Positions 45,532 through 56,077 of a DNA stretch of 64,000 nucleotides are shown here, one piece after another. This DNA is from Toxorhynchites rutilus septentrionalis (Eukaryota > Arthropoda > Insecta > Diptera > Culicidae), in contig NC_073745.1 of the NCBI RefSeq assembly GCF_029784135.1, positions 80,291,569 through 80,355,568 on the forward strand, given 5' to 3'. Each line of letters starts with the position of its first letter. Position 1 is the stretch's first letter. The notes beneath the pieces were generated by a model, which was not told the DNA's origin, made no database searches, and saw nothing but the letters and a program-made list of their open reading frames with translations. The translations under genes and the position numbers were made by a program.

Positions 45532-46059
45532 CTGGAAGTATACGGATTTTATATAGTACGCATGTTCTCTAAAGTTTGATCATAGTATGAATCATAATTA
45601 TCCTAGTGCAACAATACTTTTGCACGCAATAATACCGTGGTACTGTATTGGCATTTCGCATCGTGTGTTTAATTGTTTTATTAGCGAAACTTTAATTTAT
45701 TCGCCATTCGCCCCTTCTAATAACAAAAATTCTTTTAATAAGAATAAAACGAAATTCAAATGCTGTAAACATGATCCAATTTGAAAATTTACTTTCTGTC
45801 TGCTTTTGTTCTTTCATACTTATCTCCATCTCCGGTTTTTCCATTTTTCTTCATATTTTGGGTAATTGATTAATAAATGGCCCACCGTCAATCAAACAGC
45901 ACACATTCAGGTTCTTACTCTCTTTTTATCAGCCATTCTTGAACTAGCCTCGCATTTCAATAACTTTGGGGGCGTACTGATTTATTTTTCATATTCTAGC
46001 ATATTTCCTGATTTTTATAAGTAACTAGCTGACTCGGCAAACTACGTTCCGCCCAAAAT

Positions 46060-46935
46060 TTAATTTTCGTTATTACATTCACGTTTTCTTACTAAGCGAT
46101 CGTTCATGGATCCAATCGCAGAACTGTTAATTGATTGATCTTCTAATCTACCCTTTAAACATAACCTTTCGCTATAAAATTCCTAGCACTTCTACCAAAA
46201 CTCGTCATTATAATATCAGATTATTCTCGGACACAATTCTTCAATATTTACAATTATTCAATATTTTTCAACCACCTGAAAATAACATGTTTCTCCGTTA
46301 TATGGAATAAATGTTTGATGCAGAAAATATGATAGAATACAGCCCTTAATCGGACAATTCCTTTCACGAGTTTTGCTCTTATCAACACATTTGGCGATCC
46401 ATTTTTATTTATATGGATATAAGACGATATAGGAGCGCATTTTATCACATTAAAATTCATTTCCACTTTCGAACGAACATCAATTTCGTGTCCGCAAACA
46501 TCAAATGGACTAACAACGCTTGTCAATATGTTATTGTAGAACACACGCGAATTGAAAATTTTTGATAACATGTTTGGTTGGAATATGTGTATTATTTTTA
46601 TGGAACTTCCTCTCCATTCCAGAGAAGGAAGGGGTATCATACCATCATAGAAATATATCTCTCGTACCCAAAATCCATCACATCCCCAAATTGACTTCAT
46701 TTGCTTTATTAGTTCTCGATTCAAGCAGAAATTTGTGTTTCATTGGTATGGCAGCCTTCCTTTAGAGAGAGGCAAAGAATGTCGAACCATCATAGAAACG
46801 TTTATCGATCCCCAAAACCTCTATATGGCAAGTTTGATTCCATTTGCTTGATTAGTTCTCGAGTTATGCAGAAATTTGTTTCATTTCTATAGCAGCCCCA
46901 CCTTAGAAATGTTTCTCGCCCCATAAAACCTCCAT
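46060..46935 (-). repeat. Inverted copy of the 4886-5690 repeat block
   Basis: Read on the minus strand, it repeats the order of 4886-5690: about three units with CATAGAAA, TTCTGCATAACTCGA, AATCAAGCAAATGGA-type phrases (46590-46930), then ATGGAATAAATG..CTCCGTTA, AATTGTGTCC, GATATTATAATGACGAG and ACGTGAATG. It lacks the MITE that the other copy has at 5379-5528. Confidence 0.7.
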
Positions 46936-46939
46936 GTTG

Positions 46940-47845
46940 TGATAGAATCGATGGGAGTTCTTCCAGAAAAAAATCAATCAACCGTGTATATGATATGGAG
47001 TCCCGCTCGCTTATGCACTTCGATTACTTCTTGTGCCACCTCGAATGCCAGATTATTCAGATTATTCTCGGACACAATTATCTGCTGTGTCAAAACTATC
47101 GAGGTAATCATCAACGTAGTGTAGTTTCTTCACTGCCGCTGCTCCTCGTGGAAAATCTGTTTCTTGTTCGGTTGCGTTTATGTTTTTTTACATATTGTGA
47201 ATGTGCGGGGGAACAGGCAGCTCCAAATATCGCTACATCGGATACCATTGTACTCATTGGCAGCTCTGGAGAATCTCTATAAGGAAATAATAAAGCACAG
47301 CAATCTTGAGCCCGAACCAGCATTTGCAGAAACATTTCTTTCACATCTGCTGATACAGCCACTTCACGCTCCCGGTATGAAAACAGCACAGATAACAATG
47401 GCGTCAGAAGATCTGGACCTTTGAGCAACATGGAGTTCAACGACACTCCATCGACCTTTGCCGCCGCGTCTCAAATAACTCGAACCTTCCCTGGCTTCTT
47501 ATCACTAACTACGACGCCTATTGGCAGGTACCAAGTACGTCGCAGATCGAAACCGTCAATTTCTTCTGTAGTCGCTTCGTGTACCACCACTTCGCTTTAA
47601 AATCTGCTACTTGCTGCCGTACGCTATCGTAAAGCTCGGGATTCCGAGCTAAACGCTTCTCAAGGCATCTGAAACGTTCCGCCATCGCTCGACTGTCAGG
47701 AAACTCAATATAGACATACTTCCACAGTAGTCCGATCTCGAATTTCCCACTACTAGTTCGACGCGTAGTTTCTTCCAAATCCTTGTATGCTCGTTCTTCT
47801 TCAATTCCTTTTACAGCTGGCACCACAGCTACGCCCAGACTCTCG
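46940..47845 (-). pseudogene. BEL/Pao pol fragment: linker and reverse transcriptase
   Basis: The minus frames read RAYKDLEETTRRTSSGKFEI and RCLEKRLARNPELYDSVRQQ (segment before RT; 47518-47826), then after a break LKGPDLLTPLLSVLFSYRER, DVKEMFLQMLVRAQDCCALL and MSTMVSDVAIFGAACSPAHS (RT; 47111-47446). This is Pao-type RT. YVDD-type sequence appears further on near 47110 in another frame. Several frame breaks and no LTRs or gag nearby. Confidence 0.78.
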
Positions 47846-47856
47846 ACGTCAAAGAA

Positions 47857-48501
47857 ATGCTTCGACTGGTCATGAGCGTCTACGACCCCTTGGGGCTGGT
47901 AGCATCATTCGTCATCCACGGAAAAATCCTCATCCAAGAAGTTTTGCGAACTGACACGGATTGGGACACCGAGATTCCTGTGGAGATAGCTACACGCTGG
48001 TTTGAATGGTTAGCGGTGTTGAAAAACATAACCGGATTGCGTATTCCGCGGTGTTACTTCCCAGGATACAATCCAGAAAGCATGAAAAATCTTGAGCTGC
48101 ATGTGTTCGTGGATGCGAGCGCTCAGGCTTATGCGGCGGTAGCTTGTTTCCGCATTATAGATCGAGGACAGATCAGTGTTGCCCTCGTATCATCCAAAAC
48201 GAAGGTCGCGCCACTCCGAGGACTTTCGATTCCACGATTAGAGCTGATGGCAGCTTTGATTGGAGCACGCTTGCGGAGAACGATTGAAGAGAACCATACT
48301 CTAAAAATTAAGAGAACTTTTTTCTGGAGTGATTCATCGACAATTTGCTCGTGGATTAAGTCGGACACCCGACGATATCGACAGTTCGTCGCGTTCAGGG
48401 TCGACGAAATATTAAGTCTAACGAACATCAATGAATGGCATCAGGTCCCTGGAACCAACGGCCATCTACCTTGCATGACGGGCCCTTTCCCCATTTGGTA
48501 G
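47857..48501 (+). pseudogene. Pao-type RNase H region, left palindrome arm
   Basis: An open frame with the Pao pol connection and RNase H-like region: LVMSVYDPLGLVASF, HVFVDASAQAYAAVACFRII, IPRLELMAALIGARL, FFWSDSSTICSWIKSD. It has acidic residues D-E-D at the expected positions. It is a fragment without RT on the same strand, so not a functional gene. Confidence 0.8.
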
Positions 48502-48538
48502 CTTCATCTGCAACGTTAACCTTCGTCGGAACCCAATG

Positions 48539-49120
48539 TCATTCATTGATGTTCGTTAGACTTAATATTTCGTCGACCCTGAACGCGACGAACTGTCGAT
48601 ATCGTCGGGTGTCCGACTTAATCCACGAGCAAATTGTCGATGAATCACTCCAGAAAAAAGTTCTCTTTATTTTTAGAGTATGGTTCTCTTCAATCGTTCT
48701 CCGCAAGCGTGCTCCAATCAAAGCTGCCATCAGCTCTAATTGTGGAATCGAAAGTCCTCGGAGTGGCGCGACCTTCGTTTTGGATGATACGAGGGCAACA
48801 CTGATCTGTCCTCGATCTATAATGCGGAAACAAGCTACCGCCGCATAAGCCTGAGCGCTCGCATCCACGAACACATGCAGCTCAAGATTTTTCATGCTTT
48901 CTGGATTGTATCCTGGGAAGTAACACCGCGGAATACGCAATCCGGTTATGTTTTTCAACACCGCTAACCATACAAACCAGCGTGTAGCTATCTCCACAGG
49001 AATCTCGGTGTCCCAATCCGTGTCAGTTCGCCAAACTTCTTGGATGAGGATTTTTCCGTGGATGACGAATGATGCTACCAGCCCCAAGGGGTCGTAGACG
49101 CTCATGACCAGTCGAAGCAT
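48539..49120 (-). pseudogene. Pao-type RNase H region, right palindrome arm
   Basis: Same as the left arm with very few substitutions (for example EVWRTDTDWD here and EVLRTDTDWD there; WFVWLAVL against WFEWLAVL). The minus frame continues into the palindrome centre with WVPTKVNVAD-type sequence interrupted by one frame break. Confidence 0.8.
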
Positions 49121-49382
49121 TTCTTTGACGTCGAGAGTCTGGGCGTAGCTTTGGTGCCAGCTGTGAAAGGAACCGAAGGAGAACGAGCATACAAGGATTT
49201 GGAAGAAACTACGCGTCGAACCAGTAGTGGGAAATTCGAGATCGGACTACTGTGGAAGTATGACTATATTGAGTTTCCTGACAGTCGAGCGATGGCGGAA
49301 CGACGTTTCAGATGCCTTGAAAAGCGTTTAGCTCGGAATCCCGAGCTTTACGATAGCGTACGGCAGCAAGTAGCAGATTTAA

Positions 49383-50400
49383 TTTTTTTTTTTGACGTAG
49401 AACGTCGGTCGAAAATGTAAACGGCTTCTTTGGTGCTTTTGAGAATGCATCAATGCATTAAACTAACGTTATGGCGAAGCAGGCGTTAAGGTTATGCTCC
49501 AAAAAATATTTCGGGAATACCAAGCATCTTGAATGTCTTACTGGAATGTTATAAGTTATTTAGGTTCGCATGCCGGTCGCAAAACTGTCTTCAACTAGGA
49601 TTACATTTGCGCTAATATTGGTCATAATAAAACATTGGTACTGTTTTCGAAGTTGTTGATATTAACAAAAAGGCAGAGGAGAGTTGTGTCCGAGACACGA
49701 CTGCATATTTGACGTAGGATTCCGTTAGTCTATCTGTTGATTTTGGATATGTTTGAAGAATTCGTGAAACTCTTTGATAACGCTTTGATGCCCTTGAAAA
49801 GGAACGTTTTGTTTGGTTGTAGGGTATTGTTTACTCACTCCACCAGTGTTTACCGAGTGATGATGACAGAAGTATGCTAAACAGTCGTTGGGTGATGCGT
49901 ATCAGATAGAAGATGCCGAAGTGGAATGAGAAATGATGAAAACCGCCCTCTGAGGCGACGACTAGACGAGATGCCTCCTGTGTTATGTATGGATGAAATA
50001 AAGAAAAAAAAACTCACCAATGTAATGTAAGATAATTACCAATACCGAATACAATTATCAATTTTTCTCATCAGTAAAAACATGTTATTTTAATATATAG
50101 AAAACATATTTGAATTGGAAAAGGTAATTTTGTTTTATAATTTTTTACTTTCTTTACTTTGTTTTTTTTCAACCCAATGCGAATTTTAATTAGACTAACA
50201 ACACCTATTGCTATATGTAGAGCATATGGGAAATCACTTTTTCGAATATTTCTTCACTTTTCCATTTTTTTCTCGCTGCATGAACTTTCCTTGGATGAAA
50301 ATGAACACAACAAAACAGACAGCTTGAACCGAACGACCCATTCTCGAGCGGGAACACACCTTGGTTTTCATTTATGAAATTTGAAATAAATCGTTTCATA
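49383..50400. other. Repeat-like, no gene
   Basis: It begins TTTTTTTTTTGACGTAGAACGTCGG, close to the palindromic motif seen at 10685. At 49708-49722 comes TTTGACGTAGGATTC, another form of the motif. The segment ends in an ATGAAATAAAGAAAAAAAA tail near 50000. This may be an unidentified element of about 0.6 kb. From about 50060 to 50400, AT-rich DNA with nothing recognised. Confidence 0.4.
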
Positions 50401-50832
50401 CATCGATTCATTTTTTTTTTCATTCAGCTCGCGCAGTCCGAAGACATCGGTCGCAAATTTGTTCGCGTCTATTATAGAGTGGAGATTATACCGTTATCAG
50501 TTCGTGGCTGGTGAAGTTATTTCGCCCTAACGGGGTTCTCTTTATTGCGCGAGTGAGGAGAGCAGCAATCACTACCAGCGTGAGGAAGAAGTCCTCCACG
50601 GCGGACGCGGTGCGTGTGCCGTATCATCGCTGTGTGTGCTTTAGCATCGTCATCGATTCCATCATCGTGTTTTGGTGCGATATACCGTTGCATCTGTGCC
50701 GAGCGATTGCCACGCGGTTCGATTAGGACACCGTTTCAATTCATTCGCATTGGTGTGCGATTTAGGTATAATATATATTAGGTTTAGAAATACAAAAAAA
50801 AATAAAAATTATATTATTTTATAACTGCCGTA

Positions 50833-52401
50833 ATGGCAGAATGTCATGTTGACATGGAGATTGAAACTACTGTTTCCTCCTCACTAGCTACAACGGGGGC
50901 TGGGAAGTCGCTTAAACGCGTTCCCCCCTCAGAAGATGTTTCTTCAGAGAAAGAGGTAATCTACCTTAACAAGCCCCCCTCAAGAAAATTGGCAAACTTT
51001 TCCTCCTCGCCCCCTCAATCTCCCGCTCCCGCTTCCGCTCTACTACCGAACTTGCCTCCCAGCCCTACTGATCCCGCTCCCGTTCAACAATCGACCTCGT
51101 CCTCCCCCTCAGTTGTTTCCTCTCCTCGTGTCAAGGTCTATCCAGACGATGCACTTGGAGCTGGTCCATGGGTTGTTTTTTTCCGGCCTAAACCAAAAGG
51201 AAAGTCAATTAATGTCATTCAGGTTTCGAAAGATCTGGCAAGATTATATTCCTCCGTGGTCGAAATCTCTAAGGTTAGACCGAACAAACTGCGTGTTGTC
51301 GTGAGTGATCGGAAACACGCGAATGCAATTGTGATCGACGAGAGATTCTCCCTAGAGTATCGCGTCTACGTGCCCTCCCATGACGTAGAAATCTCGGGGG
51401 TGGTAACTGAAACTGGTCTGACGTGCGAAATGATAAAAGAAGGAGTTGGTAAATTTAAAAGACTCCCGTTGGTAGGTGTTAAAATTTTGGACAGCCGCCA
51501 ACTAGGAAAAGTATCCCAGGAAGAGGGAAAAACTAAATTCACGCCGTCAGACTCGTTTCGAGTAACTTTTGCTGGTTCCGCTCTACCTGACTACGTCATG
51601 GTGGGCAAATTGAGATTGCCTGTGCGACTCTTCGTGCCAAAGCCCATGACTTGCCAAAAATGCAAGTCAGTTGGTCACACTTCAGATTATTGTGCCAACA
51701 AGGAGCGCTGTGCCACTTGCGGAGAGCAACATGAGGGGAAATCCTGCAGTGCGACTGAGCATAAATGTCCATATTGCGGGGGATCCCCACACGAGCTCTC
51801 AGTTTGTGAAACTTACAAGAGTCGCTGGGAGAAACAGAAGCGCTCTTTGAAGGAACGCTCGAAACGCACTTTTGCGGATATTTTAAAGGGCGCTTCGCCA
51901 CTGGCCCAACAACAACAACCAATCAACACACAAAATGTCTTCGCCACGTTGCCCGTTGACGAAATGGAAGCGGACACAGCTAACGGGGGCACACCGTTCA
52001 TTTTCCAAGGGAATCCCCGGCGCAAAAATGTGACCACTCCCAAAGTTCAAGGACAAGCCCCTCCGGTGATACCCCCTGTTAGCATGCCTAAAAAATCGAG
52101 TGCAGCGGACAAGCAAAATCAGGTTCCTCCTGGATTCCGTGGGAATAATTCACCTTCGAATGGCCCAGCACTCGAGGGGACATCAAAAACCCCAACTGTC
52201 CCTGTTTTTCCGTCCAGTTCAACTTCCCAATCGGGATTTATAAAGTTGTCTGACCTTTTGGACCAAATCTTCAAGTGTTTTAATGTTTCCGACTCCATCA
52301 GAACCATTGTCACCGCAATGCTTCCAGTACTAAAGACAATTTTGCAGCAATTGATGCAAACATGGCCCCTCCTTGCAATGATTATCTCTCTTGATGTCTA
52401 A
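50833..52401 (+). CDS. ORF1 (gag-like nucleic-acid-binding protein) of I-like copy 2
   Basis: 522 aa from ATG (context TGCCGTAATGGCAGAATG) to TAA. The N-terminus is acidic then Pro/Ser-rich (SSSPPQSPAPASALLPNLPP), followed by a globular region (NVIQVSKDLARLYSSVVEIS, GVVTETGLTCEMIKEGVGKF) and Cys-knuckles CQKCKSVGHTSDYC, CATCGEQHEGKSC and CPYCGG. Such proteins coat the element RNA in the ribonucleoprotein that returns to the nucleus. The C-terminal 150 residues are low complexity. The stop overlaps the ORF2 start by 8 nt (ATGTCTAA). Nearly identical to copy 1. Confidence 0.92.
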   Translation: MAECHVDMEIETTVSSSLATTGAGKSLKRVPPSEDVSSEKEVIYLNKPPSRKLANFSSSPPQSPAPASALLPNLPPSPTDPAPVQQSTSSSPSVVSSPRVKVYPDDALGAGPWVVFFRPKPKGKSINVIQVSKDLARLYSSVVEISKVRPNKLRVVVSDRKHANAIVIDERFSLEYRVYVPSHDVEISGVVTETGLTCEMIKEGVGKFKRLPLVGVKILDSRQLGKVSQEEGKTKFTPSDSFRVTFAGSALPDYVMVGKLRLPVRLFVPKPMTCQKCKSVGHTSDYCANKERCATCGEQHEGKSCSATEHKCPYCGGSPHELSVCETYKSRWEKQKRSLKERSKRTFADILKGASPLAQQQQPINTQNVFATLPVDEMEADTANGGTPFIFQGNPRRKNVTTPKVQGQAPPVIPPVSMPKKSSAADKQNQVPPGFRGNNSPSNGPALEGTSKTPTVPVFPSSSTSQSGFIKLSDLLDQIFKCFNVSDSIRTIVTAMLPVLKTILQQLMQTWPLLAMIISLDV

Positions 52402-55400
52402 TTTAAATAGAGAGGTCGGAGACATCACTGTTTTACAGTGGAATTGTCGTAGTCTTATCCCTAAATTGGATACATTCAAATTTTTAATTCATAACTTCAA
52501 TTGTGATGTTTTTGCTCTGTCCGAAACTTGGCTTTCTTCGCGAGATGATCTCTCTTTCCACGATTTTAATATCATACGCTTGGACCGTGATGACAGATAC
52601 GGAGGGGTGCTATTGGGTATCAATAAGTGCCACTCATTTTTTCGAATTGACCTTCCACCTATTGGAGGGATCGAAGCTGTTGCTTGTCATGCAAACATCA
52701 GAGGCAAAGACCTCTGTATTGTCAGCTTGTATTGGCCTCCGAGAGCTGCGGTTAGCCGCAATCAACTTGTTGACATGTGCTCACTCCTTCCTGAGCCACG
52801 ATTGATCTTGGGAGACTTCAACTCTCACGGAACTGCCTGGGGGGAACAGTACGACGACAATCGTTCATTGTTGATATATGACCTTTGTAACAGCTTCAAT
52901 ATGACCGTTTTGAACACTGGGGAAACAACACGTGTACCTAAACCTCCTGCTAACCCAAGTGCTCTTGACCTCTCGCTTTGCTCGAATTCACTATCGTTAG
53001 ATTGCAAGTGGAATGTAATCCAGGACCCCAACGGTAGTGATCACTTGCCAATCAAAATTTCCATCACCATTGGGTCGAATTCTTCTGAATCTATAAATTT
53101 GGCATATGACCTCACAAGACACATTGACTGGAAAAAATATGCGGACGCGATTACTCTAGCCATCAATTCCAGAGATGGTTTACCTCCATTGGAGGAGTAT
53201 AACTTCCTTTCTCGTTTGATATATGACAGCGCGGTTCGCGCTCAAACGAAACCCACCCCAGGTTCCACTATTCGTCGAAGGCCTCCCAATCCATGGTGGG
53301 ATAGCCAATGTTCCAAGCTTTATCAGGATAAATCGAACGCATTTAAAGCTTTTCGGAAACGTGGAACCATTGAGAATTTTCAAACGTATTTGGACCTTGA
53401 AAATCAATTTAAAAACTTGATCAAAGGGAAAAAACGTGCTTATTGGCGAAATTTCGTGGGAGGTTTGTCACGAGAAACGTCAATGAAAAAATTATGGAAA
53501 GTGGCTCGAAACATGAGAAATCGCTCTTCATCGAATGAAAGCGAAGAATATTCACATCGATGGATTTTTAATTTTGCACGGAAGGTTTGTCCTGATTCCG
53601 CTCCTGTGCAAAAAATTGTTCGAGATATACCACAAGATAGGTGCGATCTTGATTCCGAGTTCTCGATGGTAGAATTCTCTCTTGCTCTCCTTTCTTGTAA
53701 CAATTCTGCTCCAGGAACGGATAGAATTAAGTTCAACCTATTAAAAAACCTCCCTGATGTGGCGAAACATCGCTTGTTGAATTTATTCAATCGGTTTCTG
53801 GAGCATAATATTGTTCCAGATGATTGGAGACAAGTGCGAATTATAGCTATTCAAAAACCCGGAAAACCCGCGTCCGACTTCAATTCGTACCGCCCAATAG
53901 CAATGCTGTCTTGTATACGGAAATTGTTGGAGAAAATGATCTTGTTTCGCCTTGATCAATGGGTTGAAACGAATGGCCTCCTCTCAGATACACAATATGG
54001 GTTCCGCAGGGGCAAGGGGACGAATGATTGTCTTGCGTTGCTTTCTTCAGAAATTCAAATGGCTTACGCCGAAAAAAAACAAATGGCTTCAGTATTCTTG
54101 GACATAAAGGGGGCCTTTGATTCAGTTTCAATAGAGGTTTTGTCAGACAAATTACATTCTCGGGGTCTGCCGCCTCTGTTGAATAATATGTTATATAACT
54201 TGCTTTGTGAGAAACAGTTGAATTTTTCTCACGGGGATTCGACAGTAAATCGGGTCTCCTACATGGGCCTCCCCCAGGGCTCATGTTTAAGCCCCCTTTT
54301 GTACAACTTCTATGTAAACGACATCGACAATTGTCTTACACAAAATTGCAGCCTAAGACAACTTGCAGATGATGGAGTGGTGTCTGTCGTAGGATCAAAC
54401 GAATCCGACCTGCAAGAATCCTTACAAGATACTTTGAACAATTTTTCAACCTGGGCCATTGGGCTAGGGATCGAATTCTCCACGGAGAAAACAGAGATGG
54501 TGGTTTTTTCTAGGAAGCATAGACCAGCAAAACCAAAGCTTCAACTTTTGGGTAAACCGATCACTCATGCTATGTCATTCAAGTATCTTGGGGTCTGGTT
54601 CGACTCCAAATGTACTTGGGGGGCCCATATTAGGTATCTGAGTAAAAAATGCCAACAAAGAATAAACTTTCTCCGTACAATTACCGGCACCTGGTGGGGA
54701 GCCCATCCCGAAGATCTTATAATGTTGTATCGAACAACTATTCTCTCAGTGATGGAGTATGGCAGTTTCTGTTTTCAATCAGCTGCCAAAACACATCTCA
54801 TTAAACTCGAGCGAATTCAGTATCTTTGTCTCCGTATTGCGTTGGGATGTATGCCCTCAACGCATACCATGAGTCTCGAGGTTTTGGCAGGCGTACTCCC
54901 ACTAAAAGATCGCTTCAATTTATTATCTCTTCGGTTCCTCATCCGGTGTAAGGTTATGAACCCATTGGTGATCGGAAATTTTGAGCAGCTTACCGAGCTA
55001 AATTTTCATTCAGGATTCATGAGCTCATATCATGAATTCATCTCCATGCAGGTTGATCCTTCTTCGTATACTCCCAACCGTGTTTGTTTTCCTGACTACA
55101 TCAATTCCTCTGTACATTTTGATCTGTTCATGAAGGAGAAAATCCATGGAATTCCAGATTATCATCGATCGGGGATCGTTCCTACGATCTTCAATGCAAA
55201 GTATGGGCGTGTCAATTGTGATAATATGTACTTTACTGATGGGTCCTCTATGAATGAGTCCACAGGATTTGGAGTGTTCAACGAAATTTTTAGCACCTCC
55301 CACAGTCTTCAGAATCCTTGCTCAGTGTATATTGCTGAATTGGCAGCGATACACTGGGCGCTGGACAGCGTCGCCTCACGACCTGTTGAACACTATTACA

Positions 55401-55489
55401 TTGTAACGGATAGTCTTAGCTCTGTCGAAGCTATCCGTTCAGTGAGGCCGGAAAAGCACTCGCCGTACTTCCTTGAGAGAATACGATAA
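52394..55489 (+). CDS. ORF2 (endonuclease, RT, first part of RNase H) of I-like copy 2
   Basis: The first ATG is at 52394, inside the end of ORF1. The 1,031-codon frame holds an apurinic-type endonuclease (TVLQWNCRSLIPKLDTFKFL, LSETWLSS, LILGDFNSHGTAWGEQYDDN, GSDHLPIKISI), a reverse transcriptase (NSAPGTDRIKFNLLKNLPD, FLDIKGAFDSVSIEVL, MGLPQGSCLSPLLYNFYVND, LRQLADDGVVSVVG with catalytic ADD), and the first three acidic positions of RNase H (YFTDGSSMNESTGFG, AELAAIHWALDS, IVTDSLSSVEAI). TAA at 55487-55489 comes before the last RNase H motif. Catalytic residues look intact. The RNase H domain places it in the I superfamily. Confidence 0.92.
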   Translation: MSNLNREVGDITVLQWNCRSLIPKLDTFKFLIHNFNCDVFALSETWLSSRDDLSFHDFNIIRLDRDDRYGGVLLGINKCHSFFRIDLPPIGGIEAVACHANIRGKDLCIVSLYWPPRAAVSRNQLVDMCSLLPEPRLILGDFNSHGTAWGEQYDDNRSLLIYDLCNSFNMTVLNTGETTRVPKPPANPSALDLSLCSNSLSLDCKWNVIQDPNGSDHLPIKISITIGSNSSESINLAYDLTRHIDWKKYADAITLAINSRDGLPPLEEYNFLSRLIYDSAVRAQTKPTPGSTIRRRPPNPWWDSQCSKLYQDKSNAFKAFRKRGTIENFQTYLDLENQFKNLIKGKKRAYWRNFVGGLSRETSMKKLWKVARNMRNRSSSNESEEYSHRWIFNFARKVCPDSAPVQKIVRDIPQDRCDLDSEFSMVEFSLALLSCNNSAPGTDRIKFNLLKNLPDVAKHRLLNLFNRFLEHNIVPDDWRQVRIIAIQKPGKPASDFNSYRPIAMLSCIRKLLEKMILFRLDQWVETNGLLSDTQYGFRRGKGTNDCLALLSSEIQMAYAEKKQMASVFLDIKGAFDSVSIEVLSDKLHSRGLPPLLNNMLYNLLCEKQLNFSHGDSTVNRVSYMGLPQGSCLSPLLYNFYVNDIDNCLTQNCSLRQLADDGVVSVVGSNESDLQESLQDTLNNFSTWAIGLGIEFSTEKTEMVVFSRKHRPAKPKLQLLGKPITHAMSFKYLGVWFDSKCTWGAHIRYLSKKCQQRINFLRTITGTWWGAHPEDLIMLYRTTILSVMEYGSFCFQSAAKTHLIKLERIQYLCLRIALGCMPSTHTMSLEVLAGVLPLKDRFNLLSLRFLIRCKVMNPLVIGNFEQLTELNFHSGFMSSYHEFISMQVDPSSYTPNRVCFPDYINSSVHFDLFMKEKIHGIPDYHRSGIVPTIFNAKYGRVNCDNMYFTDGSSMNESTGFGVFNEIFSTSHSLQNPCSVYIAELAAIHWALDSVASRPVEHYYIVTDSLSSVEAIRSVRPEKHSPYFLERIR

Positions 55490-55492
55490 ATT

Positions 55493-56077
55493 TTGAGTGC
55501 TTTATCCAGACGCTGTTATGTCATTACCTTTGTCTGGGTCCCTTCACATTGCTCAATTTCGGGTAACGAGAGGGCTGACTCATTGGCAAAGGTAGGTGCA
55601 ATAGAAGGCGATATTTATCAGCGTCAAATCGCTTTCAATGAATTTTATTCTTTAGTCCGTAAAAATACCATCGCTAACTGGCAACGTAAATGGAACGAAG
55701 ATGAATTGGGCCGGTGGTTTCACTCGATTATCCCTAAGGTTAGCCTCAAACCATGGTTCAAAAGTCTGGACTTGAGTCGGGACTTTATTCGCACCTTCTC
55801 CCGACTCATGTCCAATCACTGTTCGTTAGACGCGCTACTCTTTCGTTTTAATCTTGCCGATGGCAATATCTGTGCTTGTGGCCAAGGTTACCACGACATC
55901 GAACACGTTGTTTGGTCGTGCGAGGAGTATCTTGTTGCCAGATCGAATTTAGAAAACTCTCTTCGGGCTAGAGGAAGGCAGCCCAATGTGCCGGTGAGAG
56001 ATGTGTTGGCTCGGTTAGACCTTGATTACATGTCCCAAATATATGTCTTCCTAAAAGCTATCGATCTTCGTGTGTGA
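55493..56077 (+). CDS. End of ORF2 of I-like copy 2 after an in-frame TAA
   Basis: In the same frame as ORF2, directly after the TAA at 55487-55489, the sequence continues ILSALSRRCYVITFVWVPSH with the fourth RNase H motif (CSISGNERADSLAK) and a Cys/His end (CACGQGYHDIEHVVWSCEEY). It has no ORF1-like or independent start context. Without readthrough this part would not be made. The identical arrangement exists in copy 1. Confidence 0.85.
   Translation: MSALSRRCYVITFVWVPSHCSISGNERADSLAKVGAIEGDIYQRQIAFNEFYSLVRKNTIANWQRKWNEDELGRWFHSIIPKVSLKPWFKSLDLSRDFIRTFSRLMSNHCSLDALLFRFNLADGNICACGQGYHDIEHVVWSCEEYLVARSNLENSLRARGRQPNVPVRDVLARLDLDYMSQIYVFLKAIDLRV

Larger units (their letters stand above)
47600..49382. 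repeat. BEL/Pao palindrome: 0.84 kb inverted arms
   Basis: Left arm about 47600-48436 and right arm about 48541-49382 are inverted copies with only a handful of differences, around a ~104 bp centre. Each arm carries the RNase H region of Pao pol (plus strand at 47857-48434, minus strand at 48542-49120: MLRLVMSVYDPLGLVASFVI, HVFVDASAQAYAAVACF, RTFFWSDSSTICSWIKSD) and, head to head with it, the pre-RT segment. The centre continues the coding of the right arm on the minus strand (NVADEATKWGKGP). Frames inside the arms are largely open. Confidence 0.85.

Noticed and set aside
48539..49420. Two independent BEL/Pao elements in opposite orientation
   Set aside because: The arms share even the internal rearrangement junction, so they are one inverted duplication, not two insertions.
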